NCBI GenBank assembly: GCA_913774355.1
Contig: CAJYGB010000042.1
Span: 62,001-126,000, forward strand
DNA length: 64,000 nt
DNA from: an uncultured Chryseobacterium sp.
GTDB taxonomy: Bacteria; Bacteroidota; Bacteroidia; Flavobacteriales; Weeksellaceae
Direction of reading: 5' to 3'
Below are positions 1 to 8,570 of this stretch, piece after piece; the first letter of the stretch is position 1, and the number at the start of each line of letters is the position of its first letter. The translations under genes were made by a program, and so were the position numbers. The notes below the pieces were generated by a model, which saw nothing but the letters and a program-made list of their open reading frames with translations, made no database searches and was not told the origin of the DNA.

Positions 1-339
1 TCTAATTGAAGGGACATCCATCAAAATCCGATGTCTGATACTCCGGCTGAATTACAACATTTGCCATTAAATAGAAGTAGTTAAAATGGTATACAACGCA
101 TGCATGCCTTATCATTTACCAGCGAATGCCCTAGCCGAGATTGCAGCGGAAATCCTTTTTTGAAAAAAAAGATTGCAGCGGAAAGCGCGAAAAAGCTCCT
201 GAAAAAATCAATCTGAAACGGTATTAAAAAATCATAGAATTTTATATTTTTTTTAACTATAAAAACAGGCCCGCGTGGTAGATATTATTCGTTTTTGACG
301 TTAAATTTTCGTATTTTTGATCAATTATTTAAACAACAG
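1..339. other. Gene-free region upstream of recA with a short direct repeat
   Basis: No convincing gene is seen. A 14-bp direct repeat, GATTGCAGCGGAAA, lies at 139-152 and 171-184, with its copies 32 bp apart around a T-run/A-run pair. From memory, blocks of this kind recur between genes in Chryseobacterium genomes, but that was not checked here. The last 50 bases hold the recA promoter. Confidence 0.5.
293..319 (+). promoter_or_regulatory. recA promoter, TTTTGACG-N11-TATTTTTG
   Basis: A Bacteroidota-type -7 element, TATTTTTG, lies at 312-319, 20 bp before the recA ATG. TTTTGACG lies at 293-300, leaving exactly 11 bp between the two. The same half-site and the same spacing occur in the repeats of the large accessory locus, while the usual TTG-to-TA distance in this phylum is about 19. 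Whether this is a shared regulator site or coincidence is open. Confidence 0.6.
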
Positions 340-1347
340 ATGAGTAATATAGACGACAAGAAAAAAGCACTCGCGCTGGTGCTTGACAAATTAGATAAAA
401 CATACGGAAAAGGGACGGTAATGACATTGGGTGACAGTGCCATTGATACGAACATCGAAGTAATTCCTTCAGGATCTTTAGGATTAGACATCGCTCTTGG
501 AGTAGGTGGTTATCCGAGAGGAAGAATTATTGAGATCTACGGGCCTGAATCTTCCGGTAAAACAACTTTAACGCTTCATGCGATTGCCGAAGCTCAGAAA
601 GCCGGCGGAATCGCGGCCTTCATTGATGCGGAGCATGCCTTTGACAGAGGATATGCCGGAAAACTGGGTATCGATCTGGAAAACCTGATTATTTCGCAGC
701 CGGACAACGGGGAACAGGCACTGGAAATCGCCGATAACCTGATTCGTTCTGGAGCAATCGACATCGTGGTAATCGACTCCGTAGCGGCTCTTACACCAAA
801 AGCGGAAATCGAAGGGGAAATGGGAGATTCCAAAATGGGTCTTCACGCAAGACTGATGTCTCAGGCGTTGAGAAAACTTACCGCTACGATCAACAGAACC
901 AAATGTACGGTGATCTTCATCAATCAGCTGAGAGAAAAAATCGGGGTGATGTTCGGAAACCCGGAGACCACCACCGGTGGTAACGCTTTGAAATTCTATG
1001 CTTCGGTAAGAGTAGACATCAGAAAAGCGAGTGCCCCTATCAAGAACGGTGACGAGGCAATCGGTAGCCGTGTGAAGGTAAAGATCGTAAAAAACAAGGT
1101 GGCTCCTCCTTTCAAGCAGGCAGAATTCGATATTATGTACGGTGAAGGGGTATCCAAAACCGGAGAAATCCTGGATCAGGCGGTAGAACAGGGGATCGTG
1201 AAGAAAAGCGGTTCTTGGTTCAGCTACGAAGAAACAAAGCTTGGACAAGGCCGTGATGCCGTAAAAGATGTCTTAAAAGACAATCCTGAACTTTCCGAGG
1301 AACTGGAAAATAAAATCAAGGAAGAAATCGCGAATAAAAAGTCGTAA
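340..1347 (+). CDS. recA: Recombinase RecA
   Basis: RecA polymerises on single-stranded DNA, drives homologous strand exchange and, where LexA-type repressors exist, triggers their self-cleavage. The 335-residue product has the family's usual length. Visible landmarks are the Walker A loop GPESSGKTTL near residue 65, the Walker B strand IDIVVIDSVAAL near 140, the L1/L2 loop region with INQLREKIGVMFGNPETTTGG near 200, and an acidic, lysine-rich C-terminus. I chose the ATG at 340 (MSNIDDKKKAL) because the upstream in-frame TTG at 295 lies inside the promoter. A strong hairpin terminator follows. The gene stands alone. Confidence 0.98.
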   Translation: MSNIDDKKKALALVLDKLDKTYGKGTVMTLGDSAIDTNIEVIPSGSLGLDIALGVGGYPRGRIIEIYGPESSGKTTLTLHAIAEAQKAGGIAAFIDAEHAFDRGYAGKLGIDLENLIISQPDNGEQALEIADNLIRSGAIDIVVIDSVAALTPKAEIEGEMGDSKMGLHARLMSQALRKLTATINRTKCTVIFINQLREKIGVMFGNPETTTGGNALKFYASVRVDIRKASAPIKNGDEAIGSRVKVKIVKNKVAPPFKQAEFDIMYGEGVSKTGEILDQAVEQGIVKKSGSWFSYEETKLGQGRDAVKDVLKDNPELSEELENKIKEEIANKKS

Positions 1348-1368
1348 TTTCTGATATTTACTAAATAG

Positions 1369-1402
1369 AAACCCGGCGGAGCAAAGCTCCGCCGGGTTTG
1401 TT
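1369..1402 (+). terminator. Terminator after recA
   Basis: AAACCCGGCGGAG and CTCCGCCGGGTTT form a near-perfect GC-rich stem around CAAAG, followed by GTTTT. The recA and S9 peptidase genes converge here, so it can serve both. Confidence 0.9.
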
Positions 1403-1416
1403 TTATACATTATTGA

Positions 1417-4308
1417 CTAGGGTTTATCGTCTGTTAATTCAAATCCCCAGTCTTTTCCTTTTTGGGTAGCCGGAACACCTTTCGTCATCCAAACCGGAGC
1501 TTTGGCTCCTTTCAGATAATAATCGAAGAACTGCTGTTCACGGATCTGGATGTCTTTCCGGTTCTGGCGTTTGATGAGATTATGATCGTCGCCGTTGTAA
1601 TTCAGGAGCCAGGCCGGCTTTCCGAGACGACGTAAGGCAGTGAACATTTCAATTCCCTGATACCAAGGCACAGCACCATCTTTATCGTTGCTCATAATCA
1701 CCACCGGAGTTTTCACCTGGTCCATCGCAAACAACGGTGAATTTTTAATATACAGATCCGGTGCTTCCCACAAGGTTTTTCCTAACCGGCTTTGTGACTT
1801 TTCGTACTGAAACTGGCGGTTCATTCCGGAAGACCAGCGGATTCCCCCGTAAGCGGAAGTCATATTGACCACCGGTGCACCCGCCCAGGCCGCTGCATAC
1901 ATATCGGTATGAGCAATCAGATAGGCAACCTGGTAACCGCCCCAGCTTTGCCCCTGGATTCCGATTTTCGTCCCGTCTACCCATGGGTTTTGTTTCAGCT
2001 TTTCCACTCCGGAATTGATGTATTCCATCGCAGATTCTCCCGGCTGACCATCGGTATATGAAATATCCGGAGTGAAAACCAGATAGCCGTTGCTTACAAA
2101 ATACGAGATGTTCAATCTCGAAGGCGTCGGAGCCGGTGCCACATAACGGTTCAGGTTATCTGAAAGTTTTTCATAAAAATAAACGATCATCGGGTATTTT
2201 TTAGCGGGATCGAAATTTTCGGGTTTGTAAAGAAGGCCTTCAGAGGAATTTCCTTTGGGAGTCGTCCAGCGGACCAGTTCGCCCGTTCCCCAATTGTAAA
2301 GGGCCTGCTGCGGATTGGTGCTGCTCAGTTTCTGCTGCACCGCGAAATCGGAGGTTGCAAAAACATCAGGCGATCGGGTGTAAGATTCTTTTATCAGAAT
2401 GTATTCGTCTGCATTTTTAGCTTTCTGAAGGCTGCGGTAGCCCCAGACATCTTCCATCTTTACTTTTACAGGATCAGCATTCGACCGTATTGAAGTTTTA
2501 AAAATCCCATTGGCTTTCGTGGTGTTGTCAAATGCCGATAAATAGATGGATGATTTTCGGTTCAGGCTTTTGATGTCTTTGTCCAGATCGTAGGTTTCAA
2601 AAGTGATTTTATTTTTACGTCCAAAACCATTGGTGATATTTCTGGGTTTCTTTGAGCCGCCAAGGAAAAACTCCCAGAGATCATAGCGGTCGCGGATAAT
2701 CACCGATTCATCATTCTCCGTCCAGAATGCGATGCCATAAGCCACCGGAAAGTCGGGCATATCAAATTCTTCATCCACAAATGAAACAGGTAATCCTGTG
2801 GTCAGCGGTGTGGTCTGCTTCGTTTTCACATTATAGCTCAGCCACTGTCCTTTTTCGCGGTCAAAAATTATGACAAATTTTCCAAGCGGGGACGGTGCTG
2901 CCGAACCGTTCAGGTTTCTTACAATCTCTGTTCGCTCCCCTGTTTTGTTATCGATAATATAATAAGTCTTTTTGGTTCCGCCTTCCCACTGCGAAGCGAT
3001 CCGGTTGTTTAAGCTGCTGCTTCCCAGCACGAAGTCTGCGTTGCCTTCATTCACCAACCGTAAGGTATCCAGATCTTCCCCGTCGATGTTAACGAAGAAA
3101 TCCGGTTTTTCCGTCTGCATAACGGCCGCGTAGGATTTTTTAAGATCATTTTTCATTTCTTTCAGCTGTACTGTCTGCAGATAATCGTCTTTGTAATTCC
3201 AGATATCCACAACGGCATGGTCGTTGGCAATCATGGCCGTATCTTTGGCTACAGGTTTCGGCGCAACTCCAAAATAAAGCTGCTTTCCGTTTTTGCTGAA
3301 TATAGGCAACCGGTTTTCAGAAATTACCCAGTTCTTTTTCATCCGCGGATGATCATTGGTCAAGGCTTCCTGCTTTTTCTGTTTAACATTAAAATAATAC
3401 AACTGATATTGTTTTACCAGGTCATTCTGCGCAGAAGCCGTTCCCACAAATGCCAGCTGGTCTCCTGCCTCATCAAAAGCCAATTGGGAGAAATCGCCTT
3501 CCATTTCCGAAATTTTGCTCACGGCTCCCGTTTCAAGATCAACGATCTGTACGGTTTCCAAAGGATATTTCTTCGGTTTGGATTTATCGGTGCTCTTTTT
3601 ATCCGCCAGCTTTACGTCGGCAGAGTCTTTTTTCTCTTCTTTATTTTTACTGATTTTCTCTTCCTGCTTTTTGGTGACGAAAACCAGCTGCTTTCCGTTT
3701 TTGCTGAAGTCATAACGAACTACGTCATTATAAGTGATGGTTTTTCCGTCTGCCAGGTTTCGTACTGCCAGCTGCAACGGCTTGCTGCTTTTATCGTCTT
3801 CATTCTTATCATCGCCTTCCTTTTCAGAATCGTCCGAAGATTTATCCTTCATGTTTTCCAGCAGATAAGCAATATAAGAACCTGCTTTTTCCGGAATTTT
3901 GTATCCTTTGACATTCGGAATCTTTTCCGTTTTGCCGCCTGCAAAATCAACAATGGCCAAAGTATCTTTCGTGAGCTTATTCTGCTTAAGCTTTTTATCT
4001 TTTACGGCTTTGATGTCTTTGTAAAACGGGCGGATCTGGAAAACGGCGAACCTCGAATCGCCCGTAAATTCAGGCCGTACACCTCTCGGGAATTTTTTAG
4101 TATTCCTGTTCTTTACCGAATAAAAAAAGAGATCGGGATTTCCTTCCTGAACATCCACAGAATAGGCGATCCATTTTCCGTCGTTTGATATTTTTCTTGC
4201 CCCGATGTTCTGCCACCCGTCGTAGACGGAATGATCCAGCGGCTTTTTCTGCCCGTACATGAAATATGTCATGACAAACAGCATAAAAACTGAATATTTC
4301 AACTTCAT
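1417..4308 (-). CDS. Secreted S9-family prolyl oligopeptidase-type peptidase
   Basis: This is a serine peptidase of the prolyl oligopeptidase (S9) clan, probably periplasmic or outer-membrane exposed and acting on peptides. The start at 4308 gives a clean Sec signal peptide (MKLKYSVFMLFVMTYFMYGQ); upstream codons in frame encode no sensible N-terminus. About 600 residues of beta-propeller follow, with a lysine/aspartate-rich charged stretch near 140-235. Then comes the alpha/beta hydrolase domain with the nucleophile elbow GQSWGGY, an acid in NDKDGAVPW and the histidine in GDDHN. At about 963 residues it is longer than typical POP enzymes (~700), as many Bacteroidota S9 paralogues are. It is transcribed away from htpG. 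Confidence 0.88.
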   Translation of the reverse strand: MKLKYSVFMLFVMTYFMYGQKKPLDHSVYDGWQNIGARKISNDGKWIAYSVDVQEGNPDLFFYSVKNRNTKKFPRGVRPEFTGDSRFAVFQIRPFYKDIKAVKDKKLKQNKLTKDTLAIVDFAGGKTEKIPNVKGYKIPEKAGSYIAYLLENMKDKSSDDSEKEGDDKNEDDKSSKPLQLAVRNLADGKTITYNDVVRYDFSKNGKQLVFVTKKQEEKISKNKEEKKDSADVKLADKKSTDKSKPKKYPLETVQIVDLETGAVSKISEMEGDFSQLAFDEAGDQLAFVGTASAQNDLVKQYQLYYFNVKQKKQEALTNDHPRMKKNWVISENRLPIFSKNGKQLYFGVAPKPVAKDTAMIANDHAVVDIWNYKDDYLQTVQLKEMKNDLKKSYAAVMQTEKPDFFVNIDGEDLDTLRLVNEGNADFVLGSSSLNNRIASQWEGGTKKTYYIIDNKTGERTEIVRNLNGSAAPSPLGKFVIIFDREKGQWLSYNVKTKQTTPLTTGLPVSFVDEEFDMPDFPVAYGIAFWTENDESVIIRDRYDLWEFFLGGSKKPRNITNGFGRKNKITFETYDLDKDIKSLNRKSSIYLSAFDNTTKANGIFKTSIRSNADPVKVKMEDVWGYRSLQKAKNADEYILIKESYTRSPDVFATSDFAVQQKLSSTNPQQALYNWGTGELVRWTTPKGNSSEGLLYKPENFDPAKKYPMIVYFYEKLSDNLNRYVAPAPTPSRLNISYFVSNGYLVFTPDISYTDGQPGESAMEYINSGVEKLKQNPWVDGTKIGIQGQSWGGYQVAYLIAHTDMYAAAWAGAPVVNMTSAYGGIRWSSGMNRQFQYEKSQSRLGKTLWEAPDLYIKNSPLFAMDQVKTPVVIMSNDKDGAVPWYQGIEMFTALRRLGKPAWLLNYNGDDHNLIKRQNRKDIQIREQQFFDYYLKGAKAPVWMTKGVPATQKGKDWGFELTDDKP

Positions 4309-4460
4309 ATGATAGATAATTTTAAAAAATAAAAGTAAGCTATTTCCGTGATAAATCGATACGGATTCATTGTCCGATATGAAACAATGCCAAAATGGCA
4401 GTTTATGGTAAACGGTATTTTTTTTGAGAAACCAAAGGAAATTAAAAAACAAAAATTATT

Positions 4461-6353
4461 ATGACTAAAGGAAATATTAATGTATCGGTGGAAAATATTT
4501 TTCCGCTAATTAAAAAATTTCTTTACAGCGACCACGAAATCTTTTTAAGAGAATTAATTTCCAACGCAACGGACGCTACTTTAAAATTAAAGCATTTAAC
4601 GAGCATCGGCGAAGCCAAAGTTGAGTATGGAAGTCCTAAGATTGAAGTGAAAATCGATAAAGAAAACAAGACGCTTACCATTATCGACCAGGGAATCGGG
4701 ATGACCGGTGAAGAGGTTGAAAAGTACATCAACCAAGTGGCTTTCTCGGGGGCTGAAGAGTTTTTGGAGAAATATAAGGATACCGCGAAAGATTCAGGAA
4801 TCATCGGGCATTTCGGACTTGGGTTCTACTCTGCCTTTATGGTGGCTGAGAAAGTGGAAATCGTAACAAAATCTTACAAAGACGAGCCGGCGGTACGGTG
4901 GATCTGCGACGGCAGCCCGGAATTCACTTTGGAAGAAACCGCAGATAAGTCTGAAAGAGGAACTGAAATTATCCTGCATATTGCAGAAGATTCCACCGAA
5001 TTCCTTGAAGAAAGCAAGATCCGTGAATTGCTGCTGAAATACAACAAATTCATGCCGGTGCCGATTAAATTCGGAACCAAGACGCATACATTACCTTTAC
5101 CGGAAGATGCTCCTGAAGATGCGGTAGCCGAAACGGAAGAGGTGGATAATATCATCAACAACCCTACTCCGGCCTGGACGATTGCACCAAGCGAGCTTAC
5201 AAATGAGGATTACATGAAGTTCTATCACGAGCTGTACCCGATGCAGTTTGAAGAGCCTTTATTCAATATCCATTTAAATGTTGATTATCCGTTCAATTTA
5301 ACCGGGGTTTTATTCTTCCCGAAACTGAGCAACAATTTAAATATTGAAAAAGACAAAATCCAGCTGTACCAGAATCAGGTTTTCGTAACGGATGAAGTAA
5401 AAGGCATTGTTCCGGACTTCCTGATGCTGCTTCGCGGGGTGATTGATTCTCCGGATATCCCGTTGAACGTTTCCCGTTCTTATCTGCAGGCTGACGGTGC
5501 CGTGAAGAAAATTTCATCCTATATCACGAAAAAAGTGGCCGACAAAATGGCTTCCCTTATCAATGAAAACCGTGAAGATTACGAGAAAAAGTGGAACGAC
5601 ATTAAAGTGGTGATCGAGTACGGAATCGTAACGGAAGAAAAATTCGCTGAAAAAGCAGATAAGTTTACACTCTATCCGACAACCGACGGAAAATATTTCC
5701 TTTGGAATGAACTGGAAGAAAAAATCAAGCCGAACCAGACGGATAAAGACGGAAAACTCGTTGTATTGTATGCTTCCAATGCCGATGAACAGCATTCTTA
5801 CATCCAGGCTGCGAAAGACAAAGGCTATGAATTGCTTCTGCTGGATTCGCCGATCAGCCCTCACGTAATCCAAAAACTGGAAACGTCAAAAGACAAAATC
5901 TCTTTTGCCAGAGTGGATGCCGACCATATCAACAACCTGATCAAGAAAGACGAGCCTGTTATTTCCAAATTAAATGAAACGGAAAAAGAATCGCTGAAGA
6001 AAAATGTGGAAGAATCTATCGGTGACGGTAAATTTACAGTTCAGATTGAAGACCTGGACAGCAGCGATGCGCCGTTCACGATTACCCAGCCTGAATTTAT
6101 GAGAAGAATGAAAGATATGCAGGCAACCGGTGGCGGCGGAATGTTCGGCATGGGCGGTTTCCCGGAAATGTACAACCTGGTGGTGAACTCCAACAGCGAA
6201 TTTGCCGGGCAGATCCTGAAAACGGAAGATGCAGAACAAAAAGCAGGTCTCATCAAGCACGCGCTTGATCTTGCCAAACTTTCCCAGAATTTACTGAAAG
6301 GAAAAGAGCTTACCGACTTCATCCAGAGAAGTTATAAGCAACTGGAAAAATAA
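4461..6353 (+). CDS. htpG: Molecular chaperone HtpG (Hsp90)
   Basis: Bacterial Hsp90, an ATP-driven dimeric cytosolic chaperone. The 630 residues match the family length. The N-terminal GHKL ATPase is obvious: LRELISNATDA (ATP-binding Asn), DQGIGMTGEE, and the lid and switch IGHFGLGFYSAFMV. The middle domain carries LFFP and the catalytic-loop arginine context LNVSRSYLQ. The C-terminal domain ends with a helix and lacks the eukaryotic MEEVD tail, as expected. A Gly/Met-rich loop (GGGGMFGMGGFPEM) lies near residue 560. The gene is divergent from the S9 peptidase, with about 150 bp between the starts, and is closed by a strong terminator. Confidence 0.97.
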   Translation: MTKGNINVSVENIFPLIKKFLYSDHEIFLRELISNATDATLKLKHLTSIGEAKVEYGSPKIEVKIDKENKTLTIIDQGIGMTGEEVEKYINQVAFSGAEEFLEKYKDTAKDSGIIGHFGLGFYSAFMVAEKVEIVTKSYKDEPAVRWICDGSPEFTLEETADKSERGTEIILHIAEDSTEFLEESKIRELLLKYNKFMPVPIKFGTKTHTLPLPEDAPEDAVAETEEVDNIINNPTPAWTIAPSELTNEDYMKFYHELYPMQFEEPLFNIHLNVDYPFNLTGVLFFPKLSNNLNIEKDKIQLYQNQVFVTDEVKGIVPDFLMLLRGVIDSPDIPLNVSRSYLQADGAVKKISSYITKKVADKMASLINENREDYEKKWNDIKVVIEYGIVTEEKFAEKADKFTLYPTTDGKYFLWNELEEKIKPNQTDKDGKLVVLYASNADEQHSYIQAAKDKGYELLLLDSPISPHVIQKLETSKDKISFARVDADHINNLIKKDEPVISKLNETEKESLKKNVEESIGDGKFTVQIEDLDSSDAPFTITQPEFMRRMKDMQATGGGGMFGMGGFPEMYNLVVNSNSEFAGQILKTEDAEQKAGLIKHALDLAKLSQNLLKGKELTDFIQRSYKQLEK

Positions 6354-6365
6354 ATTGACTATTTA

Positions 6366-6404
6366 TAAAAAACCCTGCGGAGCAAAGCTCCGCAGGGTTT
6401 TTTA
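6366..6404 (+). terminator. Terminator after htpG
   Basis: AAAACCCTGCGGAG and CTCCGCAGGGTTTT flank CAAAG and are followed by a T-run. The stem core is nearly the same as that of the recA terminator, suggesting a recurrent terminator sequence in this genome. Confidence 0.9.
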
Positions 6405-6656
6405 TTATAGATTAAAACTTATATTAACATGAACTCAAACTGCAAACCAGTTGGGTGGAAGAAGGAAGCTGGATGCTGAAAGTTTCTTCAGTCAACGTAC
6501 TACCAACATCTCTACATATCAATGATTCCGTTTCCATTCTTATGAAGAGTAAACTCTATCAAATAATCCTGACTATTTTTCTGCTTTACTTTTTTAGTAA
6601 ATGAAAAATACCAGCATAGGTTCCCATTCAAATTGATACCCATAATAATCTGTTAC
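6405..6656. other. Intergenic spacer with a dispersed short repeat
   Basis: No gene is supported. The segment 6455-6485 (GGTGGAAGAAGGAAGCTGG, then ATGCTGAAAGTT) closely matches 10299-10328, another intergenic stretch in this window, so it appears to be a dispersed repeat. Confidence 0.4.
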
Positions 6657-6953
6657 TTATAATTCCTCCAACGGATTCCAGAACAGGTTTTTAAAATTTT
6701 TAATCCTTCCGTTTTCCACTATGATGCCTTCCGCTTCAAGTCTTTCCTGGAATTCCGGGACGGAAAGCGTACCCGAAGCTGAAATGACCCGGTGCGCCGG
6801 TACATCCTCCGGACAGCCGCCCATAGCTTTTCCGACGTGGCGGGAATGATTGGGAAAACCGACGGCTTTGGCAATAGCGCCATAACTTGTTACACGGCCT
6901 TTGGGAACGAACCTGGTGATTTCCCAGACCTGTTGTTTGAATATTTCGTTCAT
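6657..6953 (-). CDS. Alkyltransferase-like protein (ATL), MGMT family without the acceptor cysteine
   Basis: A 98-residue protein with the DNA-binding fold of O6-alkylguanine-DNA alkyltransferase: TRFVPKGRVTSYGAIAKAVG forms the wing/helix segment and RHVGKAM follows. The active-site motif, normally PCHRV, reads PAHRV near residue 53, so the methyl-accepting cysteine is an alanine. By analogy with known ATLs (PWHRV or PAHRV types), the protein is expected to bind O6-alkylguanine lesions and hand them to nucleotide excision repair rather than repair them directly. It stands alone, 250 bp from htpG and convergent with it. Confidence 0.88.
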   Translation of the reverse strand: MNEIFKQQVWEITRFVPKGRVTSYGAIAKAVGFPNHSRHVGKAMGGCPEDVPAHRVISASGTLSVPEFQERLEAEGIIVENGRIKNFKNLFWNPLEEL

Positions 6954-7266
6954 TGCTGATTGTTGTATTCAAATATAAAAAATTGAGTTGGATTTTTTAT
7001 CTAAACCGGCCTAAAAGTCTCACGCTGATCTGGCAGATTTTGCAGATGATTGGGTTAGCTTACTGTAAATCCTCCGCCCGTTACTTTAATATCATGTTTA
7101 GATCCCTATGGGATGACAAACGTTGTGTTTATCCCTCATGGCATTTAACAAAAATCCTATTTAAACTTTCAAATAAAAATCAAGAAAAGTCTTTAGTTAT
7201 TGATTGTAAACATTTTAAAAACCGCATACTTTTTGGATACGATTTAAGGAATTAAAATATTTTATC
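6954..7266. other. Intergenic region, no supported gene
   Basis: A 100-codon open frame exists on the plus strand (6953-7255), but its product has no domain character. It contains the phrase CTGATCTGGCAGATTTTGCAG, a form of repetitive intergenic text I associate with this group. I read the frame as chance. Confidence 0.4.
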
Positions 7267-7413
7267 ATGAAAAAGTCATTCTTCAGCTTTTTGAATAAGA
7301 TCAACAAAGCCGTACTTCCGAAATTAAGTGATAAAGATCCCAATAGCCTGACAAAATTTCAGAAAGGGATCCTGGCCTACCGCTATTTTGTCCTGGTCAA
7401 TTCTTTAGATTAA
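7267..7413 (+). CDS. Small conserved-looking basic protein, 48 residues
   Basis: ATG to TAA encodes MKKSFFSFLNKINKAVLPKL and continues with a Leu/Thr-Lys-Phe-Gln segment, ending AYRYFVLVNSLD. The composition (basic, one amphipathic stretch, aromatic AYRYFV tail) resembles a small uncharacterised protein family I recall from Chryseobacterium and relatives. No function is known to me. It converges with the acyltransferase gene, with 4 bp between the stops. Confidence 0.65.
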   Translation: MKKSFFSFLNKINKAVLPKLSDKDPNSLTKFQKGILAYRYFVLVNSLD

Positions 7414-7417
7414 AATA

Positions 7418-8509
7418 TTATTTAATTTTTGAAATTAAATTCCGACATCCGTTGTACAGAGGCTTTTCAATGAAAAGGTAGATCAGAATGGAGCAGATCC
7501 ATAACAGTACAAAGTTGCGGTCCGGCAGATAAATGTACGATTTCAGCTTCATGTTGAAGTAGCTGAGGTGAATCAGGTAAAAAACGAATGACGCATTCCC
7601 CAATAAAACAATTGTTTTTGAAGAAAGAATTTTAGAGATCCACGTTCTTTCGGTCATCAATCCCCAGAAGAAAAGGGCAATCGCTAACGGTAAAAGAAAT
7701 TCATGGATCAGTCTTCCTTCCCATCGTTCCACACCGTGAACGAAATTATTACGGGCAAAAAAAGTTATGGCAACATTTAATAGCAAGATTGAGATACCGC
7801 CGATCAGTGTCGGTTTTTTCAGATTTTTTAAAAACCCGAGTCCTTTTTCCTGTTTCATGAGATAAGCCAGTAGCATTCCGAAAAAGAACTCGGTACTTCT
7901 TCCGAAAAAGGTACTTTCCGTCATGAACTGTAACGGATACAGGAAACCCTCAGGATTACCGTTGTATTCATGTAAACCGTATCCTGAGCCCCATCCCACA
8001 AGGAAAAGTCCCGACAAGAACAAAAGGCAGTATTTCCAGTTTTTTTTAAGCAGAAGGAATAAAAGCGGTGCCAGCAGGTAAAAGAAAAACTCTACGGTGA
8101 GCGACCAAGCCTGCACGATACCCGAAACGGAATATTTTTCAAACAAAGAATATAAAAGCGAATACTGAAGGAAATACGTATCTACATCGTTGGAATATTT
8201 TGTATCCAGAAAAAAGGCAGTCAGCAGAATCCAGTATAGCGGAAAGATTCTTGCGATACGGAGCAATATATATTTCAGGTACGATTTTCCGGATTGCAGA
8301 GGCGCATCTTCATACCGGTAAGCCAGTAAAAAGCCGCTCAGCACAAAAAAAACAGTAACGCCAATGTGCCACTCGCTGATGAAACGCATGATTTCAAAGG
8401 GTAGGTCTGTACGCCAGTATTTCCGGTTATGGTAAACGAATACCATAATCGCGGCAACGGCACGCATCCCTGTCAGCGCATCAAATTTATTTTTACCGGT
8501 TGTATCCAA
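7418..8509 (-). CDS. Membrane-bound acyltransferase family 3 (OafA/YrhL type)
   Basis: A 363-residue polytopic membrane protein of the acyltransferase-3 family, which O-acylates surface polysaccharides, lipids or similar acceptors using acyl-CoA. The family N-terminus is clear: FDALTGMRAVAAIMVFVYHN with the conserved histidine, then FFVLSGFLLAYRY. About ten hydrophobic helices follow. The start codon is probably TTG at 8509, because the family N-terminal motif begins about ten codons in and no upstream ATG fits. It lies downstream of the deoxyhypusine-synthase-like gene on the same strand, separated from it by a terminator. Confidence 0.85.
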   Translation of the reverse strand: MDTTGKNKFDALTGMRAVAAIMVFVYHNRKYWRTDLPFEIMRFISEWHIGVTVFFVLSGFLLAYRYEDAPLQSGKSYLKYILLRIARIFPLYWILLTAFFLDTKYSNDVDTYFLQYSLLYSLFEKYSVSGIVQAWSLTVEFFFYLLAPLLFLLLKKNWKYCLLFLSGLFLVGWGSGYGLHEYNGNPEGFLYPLQFMTESTFFGRSTEFFFGMLLAYLMKQEKGLGFLKNLKKPTLIGGISILLLNVAITFFARNNFVHGVERWEGRLIHEFLLPLAIALFFWGLMTERTWISKILSSKTIVLLGNASFVFYLIHLSYFNMKLKSYIYLPDRNFVLLWICSILIYLFIEKPLYNGCRNLISKIK

Positions 8510-8512
8510 TGG

Positions 8513-8547
8513 CTAAAAAAATAAAAGGCTTACGGATAAGCCTTTTA
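8513..8547 (-). terminator. Terminator of the deoxyhypusine-synthase-like gene
   Basis: On the minus strand AAAAGGCTTA-TCCG-TAAGCCTTTT forms a 10-bp stem, followed by ATTTTTTTA. It lies between the stop of the upstream gene and the acyltransferase start. Confidence 0.85.
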
Positions 8548-8570
8548 TGTAGATTTTATAAGATCTTCGA

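Noticed and set aside
568..1248. 226-codon minus-strand open frame within recA
   Set aside because: Antisense to a certain gene, with no domain character.
3217..4188. 323-codon plus-strand open frame
   Set aside because: It lies antisense inside the S9 peptidase gene; the Phe/Ile/Leu-rich product is an artefact of the opposite frame.
6953..7255. 100-codon plus-strand open frame
   Set aside because: No signal, domain or good start context; includes repeat-like intergenic text.
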